Shown piece by piece: positions 30,001 through 39,040 of a stretch of DNA of 64,000 bases. This stretch comes from Kineosporia aurantiaca JCM 3230. GTDB lineage: Bacteria; Actinomycetota; Actinomycetes; Actinomycetales; Kineosporiaceae. The notes below the pieces were generated by a model that saw only the letters and a program-made list of their open reading frames with translations, had not been told where the DNA came from and ran no database searches. Positions within the stretch are counted from its first letter, which is position 1. Each line of letters begins with the position of its first letter. Location of the stretch: positions 1 to 64,000 of the forward strand of contig JODP01000001.1 in the NCBI GenBank assembly GCA_000719025.1, given 5' to 3'. Position numbers and translations under genes: made by a program.

Positions 30001-30309
30001 TCAGACCCGGCGGGCCTTGTCCAGCACCGAGTCGACGCTCAGCGCGTCCCCGCCGTGCTCCCAGGTGCGGTGCTCGCAGCGGTGGCAGGAGGTGAACTCC
30101 ACCGGGGTGCCGTCGGTCAGGTTCATCGAGAGCCGGGTGACCCGGCTGCTGCCACAGGCCTGGCACTGGATCTCGGACCGGTGCTCGCGCTGGGTGAGCG
30201 AGCCCAGCGGGATCGACGGGCCCGTCGCCCGGCCCCGTCGGCGCCCCCGGGTCGGGGTGGGGACGCCGGTGGTGGAGTCGGCTGCGGAGGTCCGGGGCTG
30301 AGAGGACAT
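30001..30309 (-). CDS. Small zinc-ribbon protein
   Basis: Protein of 102 residues with an N-terminal basic low-complexity part and a C-terminal zinc ribbon: CQACGSS and CHRCEHRTWEHGG supply four cysteines, with a strand pair between them. Conserved in actinobacteria between manB and DUF3499 genes; the function is unknown. The ATG at 30309 is chosen because the conserved part begins there and upstream codons overlap unrelated sequence. Confidence 0.75.
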   Translation of the reverse strand: MSSQPRTSAADSTTGVPTPTRGRRRGRATGPSIPLGSLTQREHRSEIQCQACGSSRVTRLSMNLTDGTPVEFTSCHRCEHRTWEHGGDALSVDSVLDKARRV

Positions 30310-30474
30310 GAAGGGGAGATCCTTGCTTCGGATGACAGGAGAAGGCGCCCACGCCGGGTAATCACCCGAACGCGGGCTGCTGCGATGCTCCCTGTCATTC
30401 GGCGAGTCCCACCGGCACCTTGAGTCACGGGAGCGTCCTGACATCCCGGACAGGGGTTCTCAGGCAAGGGGTTC

Positions 30475-30864
30475 TCAGGTGAGGGGCTCGCCCAGGATCG
30501 GGTCCTTCAGCACCCGCAGGTGCCCCCGGCGGCCCACCTCGACGGTGGACAGCTCGGAGCTCGCGTCCGGCGGGAGTTCCGCGGCCGGCGGCCGGGCGGC
30601 CTCACGCACCGCGTCGGCCAGGGCCAGCAGGTCGTCGTGCGAGGGCGGCGGGGGGACGAACTCACCCGGCGAGAGCCGGACGATCTCCCAGCCCCGCGGC
30701 GCGGTCAGCCGCTCGGCATGGACCGCGCAGAGGTCGTAGCAGTGCGGCTCGGCATACGTCGCCAACGGGCCCAGAACGGCCGTCGAGTCGGAGTAGACGT
30801 AGGTGAGGGTGGCGACCGCTACCCGCTGGCAAGCGGTCCGGGAACAACGGCGCACTCCACTCAC
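30475..30864 (-). CDS. DUF3499 protein
   Basis: Protein of 129 residues, typical DUF3499: RRCSRTACQRVAVATLTYVY, then STAVLGPLATYAEPHCYDLC and HAERLTAPRGWEIVRL. The Cys and His residues suggest a metal-binding fold. The family is actinobacteria-specific and of unknown function, usually divergent from the zincin-like gene, as here. The GTG start has no ribosome binding site; TAACTT lies 7 bases upstream, which suggests a leaderless transcript. A 15-base tandem repeat (GGGGTTCTCAGGCAA) touches its stop codon. Confidence 0.88.
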   Translation of the reverse strand: MSGVRRCSRTACQRVAVATLTYVYSDSTAVLGPLATYAEPHCYDLCAVHAERLTAPRGWEIVRLSPGEFVPPPPSHDDLLALADAVREAARPPAAELPPDASSELSTVEVGRRGHLRVLKDPILGEPLT

Positions 30865-31066
30865 GATTGAGAAGTTACTCCCTCATCAGACGCCCCGGTC
30901 GCACCGGCACGCCACCCGATCCGTGTCGTCCCCGCGAACCCGCAGGTACCCGGTGACGGACTCATCTTGCCCGATCCGTCCCCGGACGTCACGGATGCCA
31001 GGGCGGCCATCGGCGGCCAGGACCAATTCCCCGGCTTCCCCGACCCTCCGGAGTACCCTCGCAGCT

Positions 31067-31528
31067 GTGCCCCAGCCTCGTGCGATCGGAGATCCGCTGC
31101 CCTCCGGCGGAAGGCGGCCGAAGCGCCGCGACCGGCGCGGTCGGGGCATGCGCGGGCAACTGCTCCCGCGCACCGTCCCGGCCTGGCGCAGCCGGGCCGA
31201 CCGCTTCGACGACCTGGTCCTGGACGCGGTCGAGCACCTCTCCGGGCGGTGGGACAAGCAACTGCGCGACGTGGAGTTCGCGGTGGAGGACGTACCGCCG
31301 AGCGATCCGTCGCCCTGGGAGCACGGCGAGGTGCCCCTGGGCCGCTTCTTCCCCGCCGACGGCGCCCTACCCCCGCGCATCGTGGTCTACCGGCGTCCGG
31401 TCGAGACCCGCGCGTCGGATCCTCGTGACATCGGCGAGCTTGCCCAGAGCGTCGTGGTTGAGCAGGTGGCACACCTGCTCAACCTGACCCCGGAAGAGGT
31501 CGACCCGCGTTACAACCGGGACAGCTGA
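31067..31528 (+). CDS. Zincin-like metallopeptidase-family protein, motif degenerate
   Basis: Protein of 153 residues related to the small zincin-like metallopeptidase family encoded next to DUF3499. It shows the conserved ADRFDDLVLDAVEHL and LPPRIVVYRRPVE segments. The expected HExxH zinc motif is replaced by VEQVAH, so the first ligand His is absent and peptidase activity is doubtful. GTG 31067 is chosen because TACCCT lies exactly 7 bases upstream (leaderless pattern) and the family-like part begins there; the frame is open further upstream but without similarity. Confidence 0.8.
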   Translation: MPQPRAIGDPLPSGGRRPKRRDRRGRGMRGQLLPRTVPAWRSRADRFDDLVLDAVEHLSGRWDKQLRDVEFAVEDVPPSDPSPWEHGEVPLGRFFPADGALPPRIVVYRRPVETRASDPRDIGELAQSVVVEQVAHLLNLTPEEVDPRYNRDS

Positions 31529-31540
31529 CTACCTGAGTGG

Positions 31541-33124
31541 CTACTTGAGGCCGACCCTGGTGTCCGCCACCGCGTTCGCCGGCGCCGTGTCGGCCTGAGC
31601 CGGTTGCACCCCGAGCACCGTGATCGCCGTGCCGAAGTCGTCCGTCGAAGTGGAGACGACCGAGGCCGCCACCGGCCCGCCGGCCGGCTCCGGGATCCGG
31701 AAGGCAGCCGCATCCTCGTCCAGGGCGAACGCCGCCGCCGTGCCTTCCTTCATCTTCACCTCGACCGGATCGAGGTCCTTGCCCTCGGCGTCGACCGGGG
31801 TGACCGTGACCGAGCTGCCCTTGCCCGCGGCGACCAGGGAGACCGTGGACCGGGTGCCCGGCGGCAGGGCGGTATAGCCACCCCCCTCGATCGTGGGAAC
31901 AGCTGGGGCCCAGGCGAATTCGACGACCTTGTGCCCGGGGGCGGGCGGCCGGCCGATTTGGGCACTCGCGATCACCGGGACGTCCGCGTCCACCACGGCG
32001 GTGTAGGTACCAGACGCAATACCGGAGACCGGGATGTCCACCACCTTGCCGGCGGGCACGTTCAGCACTGCGGGAGTGGGCAGCTCCACCGAACCCGAGG
32101 ACGTCAGCAGCCGCACCTTGACGACGGCCTCCTCGCTACCGGGCACGGCCACCCGGATCGACGTGGAGCCCGGCGCCGACGGATCCCCGGCCGTCTTCGA
32201 GTAGCCGTTCACCAGGGAAACACCAGGGATCAGCTGCCGTTTGGCCGGATCCGCCGAGGGCGAGACGACATCCACCCCACCGGCGATCAGCCCCCGCAGG
32301 ACCGATTCATGCATCCGTGCGACCACCTGGCCGCTGCGAGCCACCACATGAACGGCAACACTGTCGTGATTGGGCGCGAGAGCATCGATGAACAGCGGAG
32401 TTTGACCTCCGGCGGGAACAACAACCCCTTCTCCGGAAGGCGCTTCGATCCGGCCGTCCTCACTGAGCACCGAGACGTCGACGGTCGCCGTGGATGCGGT
32501 CGGGTTCGACAGCACCAACCGCAACCGCTGCCCCGAGAGCGTGCCCCCGCCGACCAGCCAGGCGTCGGCCGAGGTCGGATCGCAGCGGCTGGCCGAAAGC
32601 CCGCGCAGATCGCCCTTGGTCGTCACGGTCGACTGCACGCCGGCGAGCTGGGACGGGGATGCGCCGGACCCCTTCGCACCGGCCAGCACGACCGGACCGA
32701 GGTTCCAGGTCGAGAGCGCCCGGATCAAGGGACGACCGGACTCACCTTCCAGGTCGACCTCGGTACCCGGGTGATCGGGAACCTCGCTCTTGGGCAGGCT
32801 TTCGCTGAGTGCCTTCACCGTGGCCGACGCCGGCCCCTCGGCCTTCAGCGTCGCGTCCGCCTTCCCGTCGGCCGCCACCAGCGCGGTGACCAGCACCCCG
32901 GCCTCCGGACTGACCGCCTTGCCGCCCTTCGGCACGACCAGCGTCTCCGGCCCGGGACAGGCCAGGGTGGGCACCGTGACGATGGCCGGCAGGGCGCTGG
33001 ACAGGGTGCTCGAGATCGGACGGACCCCGATCTGTTCCGGCAGCAGCGCCGCCCCGACCGCGATCCCCCCTGCGACCGTCAGCACTCCCGTCACCGAAAG
33101 GGCCCCGCGTGCGCGCTGGTTCAC
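31541..33124 (-). CDS. DUF5719 secreted protein
   Basis: Protein of 527 residues with an N-terminal signal-anchor (about 8-30) and a long beta-rich extracytoplasmic part, matching DUF5719, which in actinomycetes follows the large glycosyltransferase gene. Segments such as LVLSNPTASTATVDVSVL and VVPAGGQTPLFIDALAP recall repeated immunoglobulin-like domains. Function unknown; the pairing suggests a cell-surface glycan role. The GTG lies within the stop of the glycosyltransferase gene (GTGA), so the two are co-translated. Confidence 0.82.
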   Translation of the reverse strand: MNQRARGALSVTGVLTVAGGIAVGAALLPEQIGVRPISSTLSSALPAIVTVPTLACPGPETLVVPKGGKAVSPEAGVLVTALVAADGKADATLKAEGPASATVKALSESLPKSEVPDHPGTEVDLEGESGRPLIRALSTWNLGPVVLAGAKGSGASPSQLAGVQSTVTTKGDLRGLSASRCDPTSADAWLVGGGTLSGQRLRLVLSNPTASTATVDVSVLSEDGRIEAPSGEGVVVPAGGQTPLFIDALAPNHDSVAVHVVARSGQVVARMHESVLRGLIAGGVDVVSPSADPAKRQLIPGVSLVNGYSKTAGDPSAPGSTSIRVAVPGSEEAVVKVRLLTSSGSVELPTPAVLNVPAGKVVDIPVSGIASGTYTAVVDADVPVIASAQIGRPPAPGHKVVEFAWAPAVPTIEGGGYTALPPGTRSTVSLVAAGKGSSVTVTPVDAEGKDLDPVEVKMKEGTAAAFALDEDAAAFRIPEPAGGPVAASVVSTSTDDFGTAITVLGVQPAQADTAPANAVADTRVGLK

Positions 33125-36100
33125 GAACTCTCGTCCTCCCCGGAGTCACCCGGAACGTCCTGCGGGCGATCCGGTCCGGTGAAAGTCTCCCCCTTCCCGT
33201 CCGGACTTGCCGCGTCCCCACTTCGGGGGTCGTCACTCTCGGAATCGGCGGGACCCGCCGGTTTCGGCGCGCTTTCGCCCGATGCCGAATCGCCCGGTTC
33301 GACCGGGCTGCCCGATCCGGAATTCTCCGCGTTCTCCTTGGAACCGCGCGGGCCGGGTGGCAGGGACCGCGTCGATTCGGCGCGACCGGGGCGCAGGGCG
33401 TGCGGGGTTCCGGGCCGGCCCTCGAGTTGATTGGGGACGCTGGTCACCTCGCCGGCCGTTCCTTCGGACGCTGCTTCGGCATCCCCAGCGGGTACCGGAT
33501 CGGCCTGCTCCCCCGGAACGACAAGCGTTTCGCCCGGCTCACTCTCGGGCAATGACCCGGCCTCGCCAGGAAGGACCCGAACCGGAACGGTAATGGGCTC
33601 CTCAGCCGAACTGCTGGTCGCCCTCGGACCAGTTGTCTCGGCTGTTCTCTCTTCGGCTGCCGAGGCGACGGCACTGTCTGCGGTGTTCGCTTCCGCTGTC
33701 TCGACCTCCGCGGCCGCTTCTACCTTCCGGGCCACGTCTACGGGAGCCTCGACACCGTTCTCGGCTGGGCCCTCCGCCGCAGCTGCCTCTTCGACTGCGG
33801 ACTGGGCCGGTACGTCCTCAGCGGGCGTTCCGCTCACCGGTTCGCCCCCAGGAACCCCAGCCCTCTGGTTCGAAGCCTCCACCTCTTCGACTGTGCTCGC
33901 TGCTTCGGTAGCTTCCTCGGCTGCATCCCCCACAGCGTTCGTCTCCGCAGCAGCGGGCTCCTTTTCGGTTGTGCTCGCTACCTCAGGAGCCTCCCCAGCT
34001 GCATCCTCCGCGGTTGTCTTCCGACCCCGAGAAGAAGTAGCCCTACCCAGCACCACCCCCGCAGCATGCGTCTCCGCAGCGGTGGCCTCAGCCGCCATCG
34101 CCTCGGCCGCCTGACGGGCCGCGCGACGACGGCGACGCGAAGGACGCGCCGTCATCGGGTCCTCGTCCTCGGCCGACTCGATGGCCAAGCGGCGGGCCAG
34201 TTCGGTCATCCGGGCCTGATGGTCGGCATAGACCTGGGCCGGCTCCTCGCCTTCCTCAGCCGGGCGACGCACCCGGCGGCCGGTGCTTTCCGCCGGAGCC
34301 AAAGGCGGCTGCTGAGGGCGCCAGCCCTTCTGCGGGATCAGGAGCCGCAACCGGCGGCGGGGCAGCGGAACCGCGACCAGCAGGGCAAGCGCGAGCACCC
34401 CGATCCGGGTCAGGTCCAGCGCGCTGCCGGTGCTCTCGTCGTGCTGCACCGCAAGCGTGCCGCCCTGCATGGGGAGCCGGAAGGCCTGCGCCCAGCCCTG
34501 GTACGTGGTCCGGACCAGCGCGGAGCCGTTCAGGGTGGCCGTCCAGCCGGGGTCGGCGCGCTCGCTGAGCACCAGAAGCCGCCCGGCCTCGCCGGAGTCG
34601 AGCGGGGCGGTGAAGCCGACGCCGGGAGCGGGAACCGTGGTGATCAGGTCGCCGCTCTCGGAGAGCACGCGGACTCGCGCTGGGCGGGTCGGTACGGCTT
34701 CTTCGGAAGCGTCCGCCGGGCTCGTCCCCGAGGCATCCGTACCCCGGCTCCCCGAAGCGTCCTCTGTATTCGATGTGTCCGATGTATCCGACGCCACCCC
34801 GGCCAGCTCAACCCGCCAAAGCATCTTGCCGTCGGAACTGCTCACCCGGACCAGCCCCGGCGCGACGTCCAAAGCCGCCACCGCATCGTCCGTCGCATCG
34901 CTCCGATCGGCGGCAGAGCGATTCGTCAGCAGCAGAACCGAACCGATGTCCAGGTCGGCGAAGCGTTCCCGCTGGTCTTCTCCGGAGGCCGACAGCAGAG
35001 CGCCGATTGTCTCCAGCACCGGCTCATCGCCTGCGGACCGCGCAGCCACTGCAGAGGGCGTGAGCGATGCAGCCGACTCCTGCCCGATCTGGGGGCCACC
35101 GGTACGGTAAAGCGTCCACCGCACCCCATTGGGCGTCGCCTGGAGGGTGAGAGTGCGGGTGGCAGCGGGACCGTCGGCCTCGGCAGCGGCCACAGCCGGC
35201 AGCACCTCCGGATCGGCCCGGTGCACCCAACGGTTCGGGCTCCCCGTCCACCCGTCAGCCGCCCAAGAGGTCAGGACCAGCATTGGGGTAAGGACCGCGA
35301 GCGCTCCCATGGCGACTGCGCTCCAGTGGCCGATCCCGATACTCCGCGATCGAAGTCGTCCTGCCGCGCCGTCCAGGTTCGAGAGCGCCGAAACCACCAG
35401 CGCCAGGAGGAACAACGAAACCGCGGGGCCGGACCAGCCGTGCAACAGGCCGTCCGCGCTCTGCCGGGTGTCGACGACGGGAATCGCGACCGCGGTGCCC
35501 AGCGCGATCAGGCCGACCAGCCAGGCCATTCGGGCGACACGGCGGCGCAGGTGGCCGTTCAGGGCAAGGAGCCCGAGCAACAGCGGCGGCACGACCACGA
35601 CGACGGCGAAGACCCGGAGCCAGACCCCGGCATCGCCGAAACCGGTCAGGTCGGCAACCACCCGGGCCAGCCGGTGCACCGGTCCGTGGTTGATCACGGC
35701 CGGATCAGCGGGCCACAACGCCGCCGCCCAGCCCGGAGATCCCGGCAGAACCGCGCTCGCCCCGCCGGGCTCGGCCAACAACAGCCGCGGGTCCTTGGCC
35801 ACCGCCTGCCACCACGGAGCGAGCAGCACCGCGGGCACGACCAGGGTCCAGACCAGCAGTCGCCTTCCGGCCTTGGCCACGAAAAGCAGCGTCAGGACGA
35901 CCAGGAGCGAGGGCAGTGCGAGGGCCGGAGCGGCGGCTATCACAATGGTCAGGGCCAGGCCGGCGGCGGACGCCGAGGCCATCGAGGCCCGCCGGCGCCG
36001 GACCATGCCCGGCATCGACGGCCCCAGGAGCTCGATCGGACGCAGGCCCACCGCCCGGGTCAGGGCCAGCGCGGTGAGGGGCAGCATCAGGTGGGCCACG

Positions 36101-38085
36101 ATCGCGCCCAGGCGGCCGGCGGTGACGGACAGGATGAGCGACGGCGCGGCCGCCCAGACCATCGCGGCCCAAGCCCGGAGCGCTCGGGAGCGGGTCAGCG
36201 CCGCCGCGGCCCACCAGGCGTTGAGGGCGGCCAGGGGCAGCGCCGTGATCAGCAGGAAAGTGGTGGCGACCCGGGTGGATCCGGCGAACGGCCAGGAGAG
36301 CAGGGCCAGCACCAGGTCGAACGGGTCCGCGGCGGCGGCCACGCCCAGACCGGTCGGGCGCCAGCTGGTCAGGCCCAGCGACCAGAGCTTGCCGGCCGTG
36401 GCGGGAGCCGGGATCAGCGCGTCGCCGACCGGCACTCCCGTGCCACGCAGGAAGACCCGCAGGGCGACCAGTCCGGCCACCCCGGTCAGCAGGGCGACGG
36501 AAAGGCCGATGCGTAGCGAGGCCCGCCGGGCCGGAAGGTCGCGCTCATCGTCGAACCGGGCCTCGTCACCGTCGGGTTTGTCGGCGACGACCGGCCCCGG
36601 CGTGATCGGCTCGCTCGCGGTCGGGTCGTCCAGGGGATGCGCCGGCTGCTCCAGGGAGCGGAGATCGACGACCAGCTCATCGGCCCGGGGCCGGCGGACC
36701 GCGTAACCACCCTCGGCGTTCTTGCCCGAACGGGCGGAACGGACGGGTTTTTTCGCGGGTTTCTGCCGGGTGACCATCCGCGGGCCGGTCGGCGCGGGCG
36801 CCGGTTCGGCCCAGGCCTCCTCCTGCGCGCGGAGGTACGCGGACAGTCGGTCGCGGCGTTGACGCAGGGTGGGGCGGAGCCCGGCGAGCAGACGGCGGTA
36901 CTCCCGGCGGGACATGGTGCGGCCCTTCCGAGCCCGCCAACGCGCCCGGATCCAGGCCGCGGGACGGAAGACCGCCAGAAGGTAGGCGCCGATCTCGGCC
37001 ATCGCCCGGTCCGGCTGCTTCAGCGTGAGCCGGGCCAGAGCGCGCAGAACGGCGGCGACGCCCAGCCAGAGCACCAGCAGGGGTAGGAACGGGAGGGCGA
37101 CCGAGACCAGGCGAAGGTGCACTGCGGCGACCCGGTCACGCCGGGCCCAGGCCACGGCGGACGCCCGGGTCGGACCCTTCGAACCCGCCCGCAGCCCGGA
37201 CGAAGTCGCCTCGGCGTGGGCCATGACGGCCTGGGGCACCACGACCACCCGCTCACCGCGCAGGTGCGCCCGGCGGCACAGGTCGAGGTCGAGGCGGGCG
37301 CTCGGAAGCGCCGGATCGGGGCCACCCAGGCGGTCCCACAGATCCCGCCGGATCAGCATCCCGGACGTCCCGACCGCCAGCACGTCGCTGCGGTGGTCGA
37401 GCTGGCCCTGGTCGATGTCATCGATGTCGACCCCGGTGACCCGGGCCCCGAACCGGGACGTGGTGAAGCCGACGTCGAGCAGGCGCCGGCCGTCGGCCCA
37501 GCTCACCTGCTTGCAGCCGGCGATACCGATGGACGGCCCGGCGTCCACCGTCTCGATCAGTCGCTGCAGCGTGTCCGGGGCGGGTGCGCTGTCGTCGTGC
37601 AGCAGCCACAGCCACTCGACCGGCCCGGAATGTCCCTCGACCACCTCGGAGACCGCGGCGGCGGCCGGGGTCCGGGCCGGGTGCAGCGCGGCCGCCAGGG
37701 CCAGGGCGGCCCGCACCGCCTCGCCGAAACCGGCCTGCGGCCCGAGGCGGACCAGGTCGGGGGTGGCGATGGCGAGCATGTCGGCGCTGTGGTCGGCCGA
37801 CCCGGTGTCGGCCGCCACGAGACGGTCGGGTCGCCGGGTCTGGGCTTCGAGTGCGTCAAGAGTGCGCGGCAGGAAACGGGCGCCGTCGTGGGCGACCAGA
37901 ACGGCGGTGACCGCGACGGCCGGTCCCGGATCGGCCGGCGGCCGCCAGGACGACCAGTCGACGGAAAGGTCTTCGAAACTTGGAGGGTCGGGTTCGGAGG
38001 CGGCGTCGAGGTCGGCGAAAAGCAGGTCCGGACGCCGGTTGTCGGCGCCGGACCCGTCCAGTGACGCCGGGTCACGGAGGCTCAC
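33121..38085 (-). CDS. Large membrane GT2 glycosyltransferase with disordered tail
   Basis: Protein of 1654 residues. Residues about 58-300 form a GT2 fold with TAVLVAHDGARFLPRTLDAL, a VAADTGSADHS motif and LWLLHDDSAP (the DxD-type site). Around 325-350 is a membrane segment, and about ten more follow between 535 and 1000, then an extracytoplasmic domain and a last membrane segment near 1225-1245. The final roughly 400 residues are highly acidic and Ala/Glu/Pro-rich, with no predicted fold, and should be cytoplasmic. The GT2 plus multi-membrane core is conserved beside whiB in actinobacteria; it probably builds or modifies a surface glycan. GTG start. Confidence 0.85.
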   Translation of the reverse strand: MSLRDPASLDGSGADNRRPDLLFADLDAASEPDPPSFEDLSVDWSSWRPPADPGPAVAVTAVLVAHDGARFLPRTLDALEAQTRRPDRLVAADTGSADHSADMLAIATPDLVRLGPQAGFGEAVRAALALAAALHPARTPAAAAVSEVVEGHSGPVEWLWLLHDDSAPAPDTLQRLIETVDAGPSIGIAGCKQVSWADGRRLLDVGFTTSRFGARVTGVDIDDIDQGQLDHRSDVLAVGTSGMLIRRDLWDRLGGPDPALPSARLDLDLCRRAHLRGERVVVVPQAVMAHAEATSSGLRAGSKGPTRASAVAWARRDRVAAVHLRLVSVALPFLPLLVLWLGVAAVLRALARLTLKQPDRAMAEIGAYLLAVFRPAAWIRARWRARKGRTMSRREYRRLLAGLRPTLRQRRDRLSAYLRAQEEAWAEPAPAPTGPRMVTRQKPAKKPVRSARSGKNAEGGYAVRRPRADELVVDLRSLEQPAHPLDDPTASEPITPGPVVADKPDGDEARFDDERDLPARRASLRIGLSVALLTGVAGLVALRVFLRGTGVPVGDALIPAPATAGKLWSLGLTSWRPTGLGVAAAADPFDLVLALLSWPFAGSTRVATTFLLITALPLAALNAWWAAAALTRSRALRAWAAMVWAAAPSLILSVTAGRLGAIVAHLMLPLTALALTRAVGLRPIELLGPSMPGMVRRRRASMASASAAGLALTIVIAAAPALALPSLLVVLTLLFVAKAGRRLLVWTLVVPAVLLAPWWQAVAKDPRLLLAEPGGASAVLPGSPGWAAALWPADPAVINHGPVHRLARVVADLTGFGDAGVWLRVFAVVVVVPPLLLGLLALNGHLRRRVARMAWLVGLIALGTAVAIPVVDTRQSADGLLHGWSGPAVSLFLLALVVSALSNLDGAAGRLRSRSIGIGHWSAVAMGALAVLTPMLVLTSWAADGWTGSPNRWVHRADPEVLPAVAAAEADGPAATRTLTLQATPNGVRWTLYRTGGPQIGQESAASLTPSAVAARSAGDEPVLETIGALLSASGEDQRERFADLDIGSVLLLTNRSAADRSDATDDAVAALDVAPGLVRVSSSDGKMLWRVELAGVASDTSDTSNTEDASGSRGTDASGTSPADASEEAVPTRPARVRVLSESGDLITTVPAPGVGFTAPLDSGEAGRLLVLSERADPGWTATLNGSALVRTTYQGWAQAFRLPMQGGTLAVQHDESTGSALDLTRIGVLALALLVAVPLPRRRLRLLIPQKGWRPQQPPLAPAESTGRRVRRPAEEGEEPAQVYADHQARMTELARRLAIESAEDEDPMTARPSRRRRRAARQAAEAMAAEATAAETHAAGVVLGRATSSRGRKTTAEDAAGEAPEVASTTEKEPAAAETNAVGDAAEEATEAASTVEEVEASNQRAGVPGGEPVSGTPAEDVPAQSAVEEAAAAEGPAENGVEAPVDVARKVEAAAEVETAEANTADSAVASAAEERTAETTGPRATSSSAEEPITVPVRVLPGEAGSLPESEPGETLVVPGEQADPVPAGDAEAASEGTAGEVTSVPNQLEGRPGTPHALRPGRAESTRSLPPGPRGSKENAENSGSGSPVEPGDSASGESAPKPAGPADSESDDPRSGDAASPDGKGETFTGPDRPQDVPGDSGEDESS

Positions 38086-38115
38086 GGCGGACTACGAAGA
38101 GCGGGCTTGGGCGGT

Positions 38116-38463
38116 TCAGACCGCCTGCTTCTTCACCCGCCGGCGCTCCCGCTCGGACAGGCCACCCCAGATCCCGAACCGCTCGTCCTTGGCCAGGGCG
38201 TACTCCAGGCACTCGGCCCGGACCTCGCAGGACATGCAGACCCGCTTGGCCTCGCGGGTGGAGCCGCCCTTCTCCGGGAAGAACGCCTCCGGGTCGGTCT
38301 GTGCGCAGAGGGCCCGTTCCTGCCAGGCCAGCTCCGGAGGCAGGCCGTCGGAACTCGTGGCAACCAGGGTGAGAACATCCAGCTCGGCCGAATTCTCTGA
38401 CTGCTCCGCGTCATTCGTGCTGTCGCTGATGATGATGTCACCTGCCGCCATGAGCTCGTGCAC
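38116..38463 (-). CDS. whiB: WhiB-family iron-sulfur regulator
   Basis: WhiB-like protein of 115 residues that binds a redox-sensitive 4Fe-4S cluster and works with the principal sigma factor on developmental or division genes. The four cluster ligands are Cys at about 53, 76, 79 and 85, followed by the signature GIWGG (97-101) and a basic C-terminus. Genomic position next to cofD/cofE matches WhiB of Streptomyces and WhiB2 of mycobacteria. GTG 38463 is chosen because GGGAGG lies 6 bases upstream; ATG 38451 is an alternative. Divergent from cofD. Confidence 0.95.
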   Translation of the reverse strand: MHELMAAGDIIISDSTNDAEQSENSAELDVLTLVATSSDGLPPELAWQERALCAQTDPEAFFPEKGGSTREAKRVCMSCEVRAECLEYALAKDERFGIWGGLSERERRRVKKQAV

Positions 38464-38565
38464 CTGGCGCCTCCCTCGACCCGGGCCCCTTTGACAGGGC
38501 GTTCCCCCCACTAAGCGTGATGGCGCGCATACGTTAGGTGATTTCCTGCTGTCGACACCAATGAA

Positions 38566-38595
38566 ATTACACGCGTGTCGTGCCCGGCCCGTCAA
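38566..38595 (-). promoter_or_regulatory. Probable whiB promoter
   Basis: TTGACG and TGTAAT are separated by 18 bases on the minus strand, close to the vegetative sigma consensus. Transcription would start about 95-100 bases before the whiB start codon, leaving a leader of that length. Confidence 0.55.
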
Positions 38596-38620
38596 GCCGA
38601 CTTCTGCTAGTCGGTTCGGT

Positions 38621-38648
38621 TTGACACGTACACCAACCCGTGTAGTAC
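38621..38648 (+). promoter_or_regulatory. Possible plus-strand promoter toward cofD
   Basis: TTGACA and TAGTAC are separated by 16 bases, back to back with the whiB promoter. The cofD start is about 390 bases away, so a long leader or another closer promoter must be assumed. The rest of the 577-bp whiB-cofD gap (38464-39040) shows no gene; it contains several short inverted repeats. Confidence 0.4.
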
Positions 38649-39040
38649 GAGAGTTTTCACCCGGACCGATCGGTCGAAGTCCGGACATCCTGCCCGGTTG
38701 CGCGTGGGACTGAAGATCCCGTTGCGACGCCCGTCACGGCTTCCGGACCACAGCGGCCGGAATTGGGCCGAGAAAATGTCATCCGGCCATCTGACGCACC
38801 CCTCCCCCGTTCGTCGGGGCGAAATCCTCCGTTGCAGGAGCCAACTCCCGGTTGCGCGGGTTCGGTTCCCTGTGATGAGTACCGATGGGTCCGGAATGAT
38901 GCTCCCGACATCGATCCATTGGGTAGTGCACGCCCGTATGTATGGAGAACGGGTGCGCCCCTGGACTGATGCCGGCCGGCCCCGATCCGATGGGGTGCTC
39001 CCGAGCCGGGATGCCAGATCGCGTCTGAAAGGATCACGGC

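Noticed and set aside
38763..38969. 68-codon frame in the whiB-cofD gap
   Set aside because: It has no ribosome binding site, no similarity and no codon pattern like neighbouring genes.
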